Assembly (NCBI GenBank): GCA_951799445.1
Contig: OX637287.1
Coordinates: forward strand, 43,181,724 to 43,245,723
DNA length: 64,000 nt
Reading direction: 5' to 3'
Origin: Pseudisothecium myosuroides
Taxonomy: Eukaryota > Streptophyta > Bryopsida > Hypnales > Lembophyllaceae
Every line of letters begins with the position of its first letter. The stretch's first letter is position 1. Made by a program: the position numbers and the translations under genes. This document shows positions 1-13,257 of this stretch, piece after piece. Under the pieces are notes generated by a model. It was not told the origin of the DNA, did not search any database, and saw only the letters and a program-made list of their open reading frames with translations.

Positions 1-64
1 ATGTTAAATTCATTTAAAATTGCATCTATTTGAAATGGAACTTATGTGTAGTTATGTAAGAACG

Positions 65-3000
65 TTATTTCAAAGAGGACTACAAAATGAAGAGCAAGAC
101 AAGAAATACAGAAGAAACCAGTGAGCATTGAAATAGGCAGTAAATGACCTTGCCAAAGCACCGACCTTATGTTGTAAAGTACGAATGTATTGATTTACGT
201 CACTTACATTCCTCAGCAGCTGTGACCTTCCTTCATTTTTATGCATAGCACCTACCTGCCTCACAACAAAATAACACCTGATATTGAGATGTTAAGAATG
301 ACAAAAATTCAACACAACAACGTACCTGCTGAGCATGGGTGTATATTGTGACGTCCTCTTCTTGGTCTGTTGCCAATCGTTCTCTAGTTTCAGAAAACAA
401 GTTTAGCGAAGTTGCGACGCGGACTGTAATTACCATGGTGAAAACCGCGAAAACAGAGTGAAAGAACACGAGCCCCGAACCTCTGCCAACCTCTGCGCGT
501 CTTGTCGCTTCCTGTTTTACCAGCCGTAGGGTGGCCTGCAAATTGAGGTCGTTTTGCCAGTCGTGGAGCGTTTTTGGCTTGCTCCTCCTTAACCCTTGAA
601 CAGCCTGGAGGCTCGCTCTGGCCGTATGTGGGAGTTTTTCGTGTATTCCGATGGTTTCTGATCCGATTTAGGGTTTCCATTGCTCGTAAAGGTTGTTGCC
701 GTGCTAAATGTGCGAACGATGGTGCGACCTGTTCCTCAAAATACAACCCTAAACACTGGGCAGACACGATAATACGCTCCTTGAGCTATGAATACCGGAA
801 GAATATGTATGGAATGCCGCCCTTCGCTTCAACGGGTCCTACGCTGCGGACGTGGCTATGGTGGGTGCCAGACTGCCAGTAGGGGGCGGGAGAGTGCGAA
901 TTTTGGCGCTAGAACCTGTCTTAGGATTTTGTGGCGTCGTGGGGGTCACGGTTTGGGAAATTTCAAATGCGGCCTTCTCAGGAGGGGACTGCACGGTTTC
1001 AGTTCGATCATGAAGCGGAGAATTTGTACCAATTTCGTAGCAATGGCACGGATTAGAGCTTCCGGAAACATGATTGTGGGTAGTGGTGTGCGCATTACCG
1101 GTAGGAAGACGGTGCTTGCGCTCATTTCTCCAAGTGCGGGCTGGTTTGTTGCGCCCATCAAGCATAGAAGTGGGAGACTGCTACGTACGTTGCTCATCTC
1201 CACGATGGTTGTGCCTGCAGCGCCCGTCCATTTAGAAGGAGAGGCCGAGGTTTTACGCACTTGGGCCAATTTGCGTGGCGCAAGTAGTCAACAAGATGAT
1301 CGCATTGTGGCGCTACTGAATTCCGATTGGATGCACAGCATAGCCCTGCCCCCTCGCACTCACAGGAAGCCTGGGACTCTAGAATACTTGTGGCTCCGCT
1401 ATTTGTTTCGAAGCCTCGTGCAGCATACTTTGCGGTGGACAACAAGGCGTGACAAAAGCGATCCAGACGGCTTTGGCGTGGACATGAACCTCTTCATCAG
1501 GGAGAAGCTCTTCCCCGAACCCAAGACTGTCGGCCATGGCGCGGTTGAGGTCAGCGGCACGTATACGCGCGGCGCAACAATAAGCGGAAGCGCAGACCTT
1601 CTCCACGACTGTGCTGCTCGGGGGCGATCACCACGACGTTCCAACGCCATCTCCGACCGACGTTCAGACCTCGTCACAGCGAAGCACATCGCCACCACGT
1701 CCACAAATCAAACAGGCGAATCAAGTGGGTCTGAACACGCCCCGCAATCTAGTGGCTGCAACTGTGGCGGATCCCCCCTTCGGCAGCTAAGAGGGGCTTC
1801 TTACGGCACCCAGAAGCCCGCAGAGCCCTTCCTACACTTGGGAGCGCACCAGCCCAGTGAATGGAAGGGCATCAGGACTATTTGTGCTGCACATGGGGCC
1901 TATGCCTCAGTCATCTCCGATGTCATGCGACCCTCGGAATGTACTTGTGAACCGGCAGCAACTCCGAGAGGCTCTGCAAATGAATCCGACCCGAGGCCGA
2001 AGAGGGCAAGGCAGAGTCTGGAGGCGCCTCGAGGATCCCGACCAGCACCCGACAACGCATAAATAGAAGAAGCGTCGAGTGAAGACGGTTACGGGGCGCC
2101 ATCAGCAAAGGGGGCCACCAGAGGCTCCTTTGGGGTGGGAGGCGCCTCCAATTGTGGTAGGCCACAGGAGCCCAATTTGTTTGCGTCCCTGGATTGCAAT
2201 GACAGGTGCTACAGCTGTTACGCACACTCATGGGAATGGTGTCCCGGATACAGCAGAGGTTTACGTTCATGCGAGCAATTCTTACGGGTCATTACAAGAG
2301 ACAGTGCATCTTGAAGGTGCGCCGGAGGATCTTCTCTTCAATGATACGACGCTGCTAGACATCTTCAATCCAAGAGCAACGCTGCCAGCAACCCTCGTAC
2401 AAGACCCCGTTCACTTGCCCAGCGAGCACCGCTTCATTGACAGTCGCGAATTTCCAGAAGAAATCTGAGTGACAGTGCGCACCGAGATTCTCGACCTTGA
2501 CCCGGGTTTGGTGGGTGACGAGAACGGAGTGAGCGGCACTGTGGTCTCTCGTTTCTACCACCATGTTACCGGCACCCCCATGTTTCAAGTGGACTTCGGG
2601 GATGCCTTGGGCGCAAGGTCAGTAAGAGTGAGTGACACCCTCATTGAGGACGTGGTGCCTACCTTTGAGGATACACAGAGGACGCTTTTCCACAACACAG
2701 AAAACATTGGTGTCGACGACCATGGAACAGAGCCGACGGCAATTGATGGCGAAGTTAGCAATGATCCCAACTAGGAGGCAGAGTACTTGGACTTCTTGTC
2801 GCAGGAGGTCCTTGGAGAAACTAGCGCTGACGATGGTGCGCCATCCTACACGGAAGACCCCATGAAGGAGTTGGGCCTTTATGATTACGACGAGGATGTA
2901 TCAGGCTGGACATTTGAACGGGTTTTTGCGGATGATCAATGGCAACATCAGTTCGTCACCCTTGCCCAGAACTCTAAAAATTTCTCAGGCCCAGAACCCG

Positions 3001-6000
3001 GGCTAACGTCTGCAGTAGCCAACCATCCCCGCGAGTACTTTCTGAGATTCTGGCCTGACGAACTACTCCAACGCGTAGTGGACGAGACAAACAGGTTATT
3101 ACTCTTCTTTGTCGAAATCTTGTGCTTCAGCAGTCATTGTTAGTGCTCCTCTGTAATGCTTTGGTTATGGTTAGTAGTGCTTGCATTCATGTACGAGAGA
3201 AGGAGGTAAGCTTCAGTCATTGTTAGTGTTGCTTTCAACCATGTATAGGCATACAACGTTTGAATTTCGGTCTGCAAACGGATGTGTCATGTCCTGCCAT
3301 TTTGATCAAGTGCGGGTGGACAACCCTCCGAATGTACTTGCAATTGTGGTGTGCTGACCTCCTCTTCGTGGTTTGTAGGTACGCAGTGCAGCCTTCTGTA
3401 TTCAACCCTGCAGTAACGAATGGGCGGGTGGAGTGGACGCCGTTGGACTCAGAGGAGCTGCTGGCCTGGTTTGGAATCCTAATCCTGATGGGTTTGAAGG
3501 AATTTCCTCACATACGGTGCTACTGGGATAGACAACCGTTTTACAACTGCCCACTCATATCTGAGACTATGCCGCGGAAGAGGTTTGAAGCGATTGTGCG
3601 ATGCCTGCACCTGGTAGATAACCAATCGTTGGAGACTGATCGGCAGAACGCATCATACGACAAGCTCGCTAAAGTTCGGTGGCTTTGTGAAACGTTTGCA
3701 ACTATGTCTCAACGGCTGTACAACAATGAAAGAGTATTGGTCATTGACGAGATAATGATTGCCTACAAAGGCCGTTTTTGCAACATCCGTCAGTATATGA
3801 AATCGAAGCCTGTGAAGTTCGGCGTGAAGGTGTGGGCATTGGCAAACTCGGAAAGCAGGTATGACCACCGTAAAACCCAATTCTCGTGCATTCTAGTATG
3901 GTTGCCATATTCTGCATGTTAGTATGTTAGGCAGGTTGAGAGCATTCTCTGCACTTTAGATGTGGCGGTCTGCGTCGTAGTGGAATGTGGGCCTTGTGGA
4001 TTGGTTCTATGTCCATCTATTGTGTCGCGTCTATAATTCCGATATTATGAAGTTGTTAGTGCTGATGAGTCTTGTTTCAGTTGCCGTCCATAATTGTTGG
4101 CTGGACGCAATACATGGAGTCACGTGAGAGAGTAATTTGCCGGTGAAAATGAATGAAAAGTCATTTTATTTTCCATTAGAATAGTGCTACAGCCTCGGTG
4201 GGTATGTCACGCCTTTGTAGGGTTCATCTCAGTTGCTGCGCCACTTCTCGTGAGTTTGGGCTTCTCTGTGAGGGGCTTACTTTAGGGACCCATTGACTGA
4301 TGACCTGCACGAGCATGGAGTAGTGTGTGACCTTCGATTGAAAGGGCAAAGCAACCATTTAGCCTGTGATCGGCTGCATAGGCAGTTTGTGACCTCCCTT
4401 GGTATCCAATCCACCGTACTAACTGAAGTTCTGTTCATGTTGTTCGTTGATGTGCAGATATGTGTCGAATATCATCGTGTACTTGGGAGCGGATGAGTCA
4501 CGTGCAGAAGGGGATTCGGTCGGCGAAGACGCTGTGCTAACAGCGGTGTCATGCCTTGAAGGGCGCGGGCACGTCATTGTCATAGACAATTTTTTCATGT
4601 CCCCCAGGCTATTTATGAAGTTGCTGAAGCGTGGCTTCTGTGCGACTGGAACATGTCGAAAGACGCGGAAGGGATTCCCCGGAAGCCTTGCCGGTTTTGC
4701 AAACAGCCAATTGCCGGATGTGGGCGCAAGATTACCCACCCTTGGTAATAAAGCGAACACAGACCAGATTCTATGCCTTTATCCATTTTTTTTAATATAT
4801 GGGGGTGTTGTGAGCGCGGTCCATTGTGCCTTCCAAGCAATGGATCTTTTTTGCTAACGTTTCATAAGGGTCGTGGATGGCAGCGAATAATTAGTAATGC
4901 ATGTAGTAACTCACAAGCTAACTGCGATGTTCAGAGTGATGGTGAAATTCTAACTCCCTAACTATCTATCCTATGTCGAAGGTAGACTGGGTAGTTGGCG
5001 TCATTTCTAACGTCCCTAACTACGTAAAAGGGGAACCCCTATGTTCTTTCCATGAACCTCTAAGACTATCGTGGGTTTTTAAGACTCTACTTAGAAGCTC
5101 TACTTCTAAAGACTAATTCTAACGTCCAACTCTTACTCTAATTTTCAACCTCTAAATGAAACTCTAGACTTTTACTCTTTTAACTTGGCTTAAAGTATTA
5201 ACTACCGACTTCTATTCTATGTTTTAACTTTTAACTCTAAGTTTTTACTCCTCTATTCTATTCTAAATCTACCCCTTCTAAATTTAACTCTACGGTTTTG
5301 ACTTTTAACTCTAGGTTTTTACTTCTAAATCAACTTTAACTCCTAACTTCCAAGTTTTAACCTTCTAGGATAATTCTAAGTTTCACTTTTAATTCTATGT
5401 TCTTATTTCTAAACTACTCTAAGATTTACCCCCTAAAGTTAACTCTAACTTTTCACTTTCTACTGTAGATTTTTATTCCTAATTTAACTCTAGATTTTTG
5501 ACTTTTAACTCTAAATTTTTACTTCTAAAATTAATTCCCAATTTTAACCTCTAGGTTTGACTCTATGTTTTCACTTTGACTCTAGATTTTTCTACTTCCA
5601 CCTAACTCTAAACTTTTACTTCTACCTCTAAGTTTTAACTTCTACTTTTAGCTTTTGACTCTAACCTTTTACTCCCCAATTGACTCTAAAATTTAACCTT
5701 TAAATTTAATCTAAACTTTTGACTTTTGACTTTTGACTTCTACTTCCAAATTTAATCCTACCGTTTCAATCCTGGATTAACTCTAAATGTTACCCTCCTA
5801 AATTCAATTCCCACTTTTAACTCTAGGGTTTTGACTTCTAATTTTAACTCTATTCCTAACTCAACAATCTACTTCCTAAGTGGATTCTACTTTTGACTTC
5901 TATTTCCTACTCTACTTTTTACTTCCCAAAGTTAACTCCAACTTTCGACTTTTGAATTTTAACTTCCCTAATTAAAATCTTAATCTAATTCTAGGTTTTT

Positions 6001-9000
6001 AACTGTTAATTGGTCTTTAATTTTTATCCTAAATTCTCCTTCTAATCTAATCCTAATTTCCGTCCATTGTTCCTTGTGGATCAAATTTAATTAAAATTCC
6101 TCCGTCCTAACCCCTATCGCTTAACTTAGCCTAACGCGGTCAGTTTACGGTCAAATCTTAATTATAAGCTGTTTTTGGAAACCTCTACTCCTAATCTATC
6201 AACTTTTGAATCTAAATTTCTAATCTACACTAATCTCGGATGCTAATCACGCTCTAAGGGCTGATTAGAAAAATAAATGCTAATTAGGGAGAAACATCAA
6301 AGATTAAATCAAAAACTCACCTCTTCACTACCGGTCTCGGAAATGACTTCGTCCCCGTCCACGTGTACATCCTCACGCTCCATGGTAGTCTTTGGCTTTG
6401 TTTTGAATTTTTCCCAAGCTCGCCGCTTATTGAGAAAATATTACAATTTTTGATGATCTAAACTCCCTCTTTCCCTTCCTCCTTTCTTTTCTTTCTTCCC
6501 CTCTCTTCTACACTAGCACTATTCCACCTAAGTTTTTATGAGTCTTACACTATGGTTTCAAACTACGAGAAGGATTTAAATGTTCTTCCTACCCTCTTAC
6601 ACAATTTGCCTTTGTGTCATCCTAATCCTCCTCCCAACGGTCACCACAAATTCTCAAGATTTCCCTCCCTAAGTCTACCTAGGCTTAGACCTAGGTCACT
6701 ATTTATCGTCTCTCTCCTTTTTGTTCTCTACTTCATCTCCTTCTTCCTAATCTCCCTCCATTGTTCATGTGTATATTTGGTTGGTTAGAATGGAGGTTTT
6801 AAGTGTGCGTGCAGGTGTAACGTGGAGGGTACAATTATGTGTGTAGGAGTGATGTGAGGTGTTGACTCTCTTCCTTCCCTTCCCTTTGTTCTTTAGTTAC
6901 AACTTGGAAGTTTTGGAATTTTTGGCCTTGGATCCCCACTGGGTTTAACTGGTTTTCTAAACTAGCTCTATCTCTGATTTCCTAACCTAGATCTATCACT
7001 GGTTTCCTAAACTAGAGTTATCACTAATTTCCTAAACTAGATCTATCACTGATTTCTTAACTAGATCTATAACTAATTTTCTAAACTAGATCCTGATTAG
7101 TGGAGAGTTTTTTTTTCAAACAAAAACCAAAGTTGGGGCCCCGCAGGGCATCATCCCGTTTGTGGTCTGAAATCAGCCATGATGTATGTGAGTCATAGTC
7201 AGTCTACCAAATCGCAAAACCGGCCCAAGGTTGGGCGCTGGACAAGCAGTGTGCCGGCCTCGGGTACCGGCCTTGTACCGCTGTGGCTGGGCTCCGTTAC
7301 TGCCGCTGGGCTCTCCGTTACTGCCGTTGGGCTCCCGTTATTGCTGGGCTGGCTGGCTGCTGGGCTGGCTGACTGCTGGGCTGGCTGACTGCTGGGCTGG
7401 CTGGTCCGCTGGCACCACAAAATTTTTAATCACCTCAACGGGTTCCCTCAGGGGAACCCACTTAACCAATAAAAATTGGAGTTTTGGAAAAATTAGTGCT
7501 AGAGTCAAGGCTTCGCCGTCCGGGGGTTAGGCCCGAAGTTGTGAAGCAAGACACTCGGCTTAGCAAACCACGTATACCAGGGCTAAGTAGCTAAACTTGG
7601 CCCACCACTTCCTACTTCATGCTAGACTCTAATATCTTGGAAGCTAAACTCTGGAGGTTTCCACAAAGGTTTTGGAAACTAGACTTTGGAACTAAACACG
7701 GGGGAAGTGCAAAGCTTCGCCGTTAAGTTGGTTTTAACACCAACTTTAGGACTTCTTTGACACTTCGGGGGTTCAAGGCTTTGCCGTCTACACTTTTAAC
7801 ACATGTTTTAGGACTTCAACTTGTCACTAGTTCAAAGCTTCGCCGTTTTCAAGGGGGGTCCACACAATGAGAGAGACTTTAGAAGAGGGAAAACAACTAA
7901 ACTTTTAAAGAAAAAAAACACATATAGGTTCAAAGCTTCGCCGTCCCGGAGGGGGGTCCACTCAACAAAGAGAAGGTTAGAAGAGGGTGTAAGAAAAAAC
8001 ACAAAGAAAAAAACAACACAAGTTAGACCACGTGGCAACACAAAGCTCACACGCTAAAGGCCCTCCAAAGCGGCATCGCCAAGGTACGGTGGGGGGTGAC
8101 TTTAGGATTAATGCAAGATACAAAAAAAAGAAACTCAAACTTCACAAGTTAGACCGCAACACGTACAAGAGGGAGAGAGAGGCTCTCCACTTACAACAAG
8201 ATGCCAACAATTTCACAAAAGAGTACACAAAGCAAGGTAGAAGGATCTCCGAGGACCTTCAAAGCTTGAAAATAAGCAACAATGGAGTCAAAAGTGCTCC
8301 GAAAACACCGTAGAGGTTTTTGGCTTCAAACGCCAAAATATCCAAAATAACTTGGACCCACGGACCCAAAACAAGAATTGGGGGTGTTCTAGAGAGAGAA
8401 ATGGGGCCCTTATATAGGTTTCCAAGGGCTCACCCTTTCCTCTAGAGTTCTAAGGTAACCTTATCAACGGGGATTTTCATCCTCATCTTCAAAGATTTTC
8501 ATCCTACATCCTAAATTTCTACTTGTACCATCTATGTTGGACCAACATCCTAACTTTTGGAGATTAGTTCCAATCGCCAAACGGATTGCGCCGTTGGATC
8601 CAGAACGCCGTGTTTAGTCCTAGACCTCCACACACCCCGTACCGAGGCCAAAAATCCATCGTAGGCTAATTTAGTTTAAAAATCAAATCATGGTAAAATC
8701 CTAGATCTTGGGGGTCTCCTATTTTGAGAAATGTGAATAGCCTAAGGTCTCCGGTAGGTGCGAGAGAGTCGGGAAGGACTTTTGGTTGACTTCGTTTCGC
8801 CATCGTATGGTCCCGGACTGCCGGTCAACGCGGCGGGGACCCCGCCACGTGGTTAATTTCCGAGGAATCTCGCCGGTTCGGGTACTTGTCGCTATCGGAA
8901 TGTCGTGAAACTTCACGGAGCGCATTATTAACATAAAACAAGCTAGTCTAATTTTTAGTGAGATTTTATTGTAGCCTGGGTAATTTCCATGAAATTCCCG

Positions 9001-12000
9001 TTGGAGGCTAGGAGGGTTGACCACCCGGAAAAAGGTTCTTTTGCAAGTCGGAAGATGTCGGGATTTTTCACGTGACCTCTCAGGGAGTCGCATAAAAGAC
9101 GTGCGGGTGTGTTTCCGTACCTGGCACGATTAGTCAATGGAGATTTAAACTGGACATCTCCTTGAATTAGCGACGGTGCGGGAATCTTCTGCAGGTGGAA
9201 GAATCTTGGCGAACCGATTTCGCCGTTGGACTCCTGTCATGGGATTCACCCTAGAACACCATCCTTGGGCTGTAGATTCCTCCACGGGCCCGGGCTTGCG
9301 TGAGTGGCTCCTGCATGCTAATAATCGGGATTTTGGGAATTCGTCGATCTAATGGGGAATTCTAAATCTAACTCTAGGACCCGACTTAGTGGCCTCGTTG
9401 TGGATCCCTCGGACCGACCTAGCCATGAATTGCCACATTCATGGTGGGATTTAGCCCTTTTGGGGCTGTGTGACTCGAATCCTCCAAATCTAACCTTTTC
9501 GTTATTTCTATACTATTTTTAGGCAAGGTTTGAGGGATTCTAAGTGAAAAACACAAATCTAGACCAAATACTATAATGGGTATGACACAACCCTATTTTG
9601 GTTCTACACTCTTTTTATGGATTTTTGTATACTTTTATCAACTTTAAATTGTAAATTTCCAAAAAAATAATTCTACGAGTCCCAAGTGACAAATTGGGAG
9701 CTCACACCGGAGCGGGGCCACTTGGTCGTCAAGATGCATAGAAGTCGTCACATAGCGGCCATTTGCTGAATGGTTGCGAAGCCTATTTTTCTGCTCTCAA
9801 CGGCGTGTGATCCCATTGGTGAAGACTCCTATGCAGGACGTTGGGTAGGCCGGGAGCGTGTTGACTTCCGGACGTCTCCAATACTCCTCCAGTATCAAGC
9901 AGGGATGCGTGGAGTCGACCTTGTCGATCAACAACGTCAAGAGTACACCACGCAATTGCACTCCCACAAGTGGTGGCATAGAATATTCATGTTTGTCTTA
10001 GATTCCTAGTTATTGAATTCTTACATCCTCTATGCCTGTGATCGTCGTGTTTTGGGGCTGCCTCTGCTGTCCCGTAGTCTCTGGCACTTCACCCTTGCTG
10101 AGTGGCTCATAAGTCCACGACTGAGGCCAGGGCATATTCGAGGGCCTATTCGAAACTTGGCCGGAGGAGGGCTCCACTACAGTTGTGGTCAGCTAGGCGC
10201 GCGTCGGCGTTGCGTAGTCTGCAGCCGTAGGACACGATGGATGTATCCAGGGTGCGGAGGGGTATTTCAATGTGAGGGTGTTTGTTTTCGTGCAATGCAC
10301 ACACAACATGCGTTCGTCGTCAACCGACGCGGGGGAGCTTGACGTGGTTGCGGGCGCCACTTTCGTCCAATGGCATTTAGTTCGGATGGTGTGCTAGTAG
10401 GGGGGCAGAAGTTCTTTCGGTTAGTTTTTGGGTAGCTGTGTGGTGGAGTTTTGATGAACTGGCAGGCCGCTTTGGTTCGTGACTTTATTGAAGGGAGCAG
10501 TTTTTGTGGTGATGGGTTGTTTCTGGGCGCCGCGTTTCAGTCATTGGTGCAAGTGAGCCGCCACGACATCCACATAGTAAGCAGTGCAATTTTGCGTCCA
10601 TGAGGGCTTTGTTACTGCAGTTTTGGATACTCAGCGTTGTGAGCTCCCAATTTGTCATTTGGGACTCGTAGAATTATTTTTTTGGAAATTTGCAATTTAA
10701 AGTTGATAAAAGTATACAAAAATCCATAAAAAGAGTGTAGAACCAAAATAGGGTTGTGTCATACCCATTATAGTATTTGGTCTAGATTTGTGTTTTTCAC
10801 TTAGAATCCCTCAAACCTTGCCTAAAAATAGTATAGAAATAACGAAAAGGTTAGATTTGGAGGATTCGAGTCACACAGCCCCAAAAGGGCTAAATCCCAC
10901 CATGAATGTGGCAATTCATGGCTAGGTCGGTCCGAGGGATCCACAACGAGGCCACTAAGTCGGGTCCTAGAGTTAGATTTAGAATTCCCCATTAGATCGA
11001 CGAATTCCCAAAATCCCGATTATTAGCATGCAGGAGCCACTCACGCAAGCCCGGGCCCGTGGAGGAATCTACAGCCCAAGGATGGTGTTCTAGGGTGAAT
11101 CCCATGACAGGAGTCCAACGGCGAAATCGGTTCGCCAAGATTCTTCCACCTGCAGAAGATTCCCGCACCGTCGCTAATTCAAGGAGATGTCCAGTTTAAA
11201 TCTCCATTGACCAATCGTGCCAGGTACGGAAACACACCCGCACGTCTTTCATGCGACTCCCTGAGAGGTCACGTGAAAAATCCCAGCATCTTCCGACTTG
11301 CAAAAGAACCTTTTTCCGGGTGGTCAACCCTCCTAGCCTCCAACGGGAATTTCATGGAAATTATCCAGGCTACAATAAAATCTCACTAAAAATTAGACTA
11401 GCTTGTTTTATGTTAATAATGCACTCCGTGAAGTTTCACGACATTCCAATAGCGGCAAGTACCCGAACCGGCGAGATTCCTCGGAAATTAATCACGTGGC
11501 GGGGTCCCCGCCGCGTTGACCGGCAGTCCGGGACCATACGATGGCGAAACGAAGTCAACCAAAAGTCCTTCCCGAATCTCTCGCACCTACCGGAGACCCT
11601 AGACTATTCACATTTCTCAAAATAGGAGACCCCCAAGATCTAGGATTTTACCATGATTTGATTTTTAAACTAAATTAGCCTACGATGGATTTTTGGCCTC
11701 GATACGGGGGGTATGGAGGTCTAGGACTAAACGCGGCGTTCTGGATCCAACGGCGCAATCCGTTTGGCGATTGGAACTAATCTCCAAAAGTTAGGATGTT
11801 GGTCCAACATAGATGGTACAAATAGAAATTTAGGATGTAGGATGAAAATCTTTGAGGATGAGGATGAAAATCCCCGTTGATAAGGTTACCTTAGAACTCT
11901 AGAGGGAGGGGTGAGCCCTTGGAAACCTATATAAGGGCCCCATTTCTCTCTCTAGAATACCCTCAATTCTTGTTTTGGATCCGTGGGTCCAAGTTATTTT

Positions 12001-13206
12001 GGATATTTTGGCGTTCGAAGCCAAAAACCTCTACGGTGTTTTCGGAGCACTTTTGACTCCATTGTTGCTTATTTTCAAGCTTTGAAGGTCCTCGGAGATC
12101 CTTCTATCTTGCTTTGTGTACTCTTTTGTGAAGTTTTTGGTACCTTGTCGTAAGTGGAGAGCCTCTCTCTCCCTCTTGTACGTGTTGTGGTCTAAACTTG
12201 TGAAGTTTAAGAGTTTTTTTTGTATCTTGCATTAATCCTAAAGTCACCCCCCACCGTACCTTGGCGATGCCGCTTTGGGGGCCTTTAGCGTGTGAGCTTT
12301 GTGTTGCCACGTGGTCTAACTTGTGTGTTTATCTTTGTGTTTCGTTACACCCTCTTCTAATATTTTCCTTGTTGAGTAGACCGCCCTCCGGGACGGCGAA
12401 GCTTTGAACCTCCTTTGTGCATGTTTTCTAAAGTTATCTCAAACCCTCTTCTAATATTTTCCTTGTTGAGTGGACCCCTCTCCGGGACGGTGAAGCTTTG
12501 AACCTCTTTTGTGCATGTTTTCTAAAGTTATTCCAAACCCTCTTCTAATCTTCTCTTTGTTGAGTGGACCCCCCTCCGGGACGGCGAAGCTTTGACCCTG
12601 TGTGTGTTTTCTTTAAAGGTTTAGTTTTCCCTCTTCTAAAGTCTCTCTCCTTGTGTGGACCCCCCTTGGAAACGGCGAAGCTTTGAACTAGTGACAAGGT
12701 TGAAGTCCTAAAGCGTGTGTTAAAAGTGTAGACGGCGGAGCTTTGAACTCCCGGGGTGTCAAGAAGTTCTAAAGTTGGTGTTAAAACCAATTTAACGGCG
12801 AAGCTTTGCACCTACCTCGTGTTTAGTTCCAAAGTCTAGTTTCCAAGACCTTTGTGGAAACCTCCAGAGTTTAGCTTCCAAGATATGTAGGTTCCTTTGC
12901 ATTTGTCTAAGTGTAGTGTCTTCCAAAGTTTTATTTAGTTTAGTTGTTTCCAAGGTCTTAGTAAGTTTAGTACCCCCAAGGTTTTATTTCCCCCTAGCCT
13001 TAGCCAACAATTCAGTATTAAAATAGCCTTAGCAAAAATCTAGTCTTAAAATAGCCTTAGCCAAAAATTCAGTCTTTTTTAGCCTTAGCCGGAAATTCAA
13101 TTTTTTTTGTAGAACCAGCATACAGTCCAGCCAACATCAGGACCAGCATACAGCCCAGCAACATCAAGACCAACATACAGCAGCAACATCAGAAGCCAGC
13201 GGAGGA

Positions 13207-13257
<51 letters not shown>

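Larger units (their letters stand above)
4719..9706 (-). mobile_element. Very long solo LTR (4,988 bp), left copy
   Basis: The element begins TGTGGGCGC and ends GAGCTCACA, the TG...CA ends of LTRs. It is flanked by a perfect 5-bp duplication, CCGGA at 4714-4718 and 9707-9711. It interrupts exon 3 of the transposase: the frame before 4718 continues directly at 9712 when one CCGGA is removed. It holds no gag-pol, tRNA-primed binding site or internal LTR copy that I can see, so a solo LTR is the simplest reading. It is the inverted, closely similar counterpart of 10638-15475. Orientation is inferred from a TATA-like box (reverse strand, 8409-8416). Alternatives are a gene-less LTR-type element or a non-autonomous DNA transposon with a 5-bp TSD. 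Confidence 0.8.
2079..10342 (+). pseudogene. piggyBac transposase (DDE_Tnp_1_7 type), decayed and split by an LTR insertion
   Basis: Exon 1 ends at 3094, exon 2 is 3379-3858, and exon 3 is 4458-4718 continuing at 9712-10342 after the nested element. Introns 3095-3378 and 3859-4457 are GT-AG. Exon 1 carries an acidic N-terminus, an SH3/chromo-like patch (SRFYHHVTGTPMFQVDFGD) and the family block ending FWPDELLQRVVDETNR. The three catalytic Asp blocks are present: VIDEIM in exon 2, VIDNFF in exon 3, and MRGVDLVDQ after the insertion. A Cys-rich tail (CVVC...CGG...CEGVC) resembles the C-terminal zinc-binding domain of piggyBac transposases. In-frame stops lie at 2466-2468 and 2772-2774, at 9767-9769 (TGA where family members often have Trp) and at 10007-10009. 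The true start is uncertain; the safe core begins near 2787. The gene cannot make a full-length enzyme. Confidence 0.88.

Noticed and set aside
839..1704. Minus-strand frames of 75-108 codons in the piggyBac 5' region
   Set aside because: GC-rich sequence with several overlapping frames and no family resemblance; treated as chance.
7199..7420. Gln/Ser/Pro-rich frame opposite the CTGG minisatellite
   Set aside because: Its composition simply reflects translation of the tandem repeat.
8719..11625. A 124-codon frame present in both LTRs (8719-9093 minus and 11251-11625 plus)
   Set aside because: The two copies differ at about six residues, several by CpG-type changes, with no recognisable domain. 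It follows from LTR similarity rather than coding constraint.
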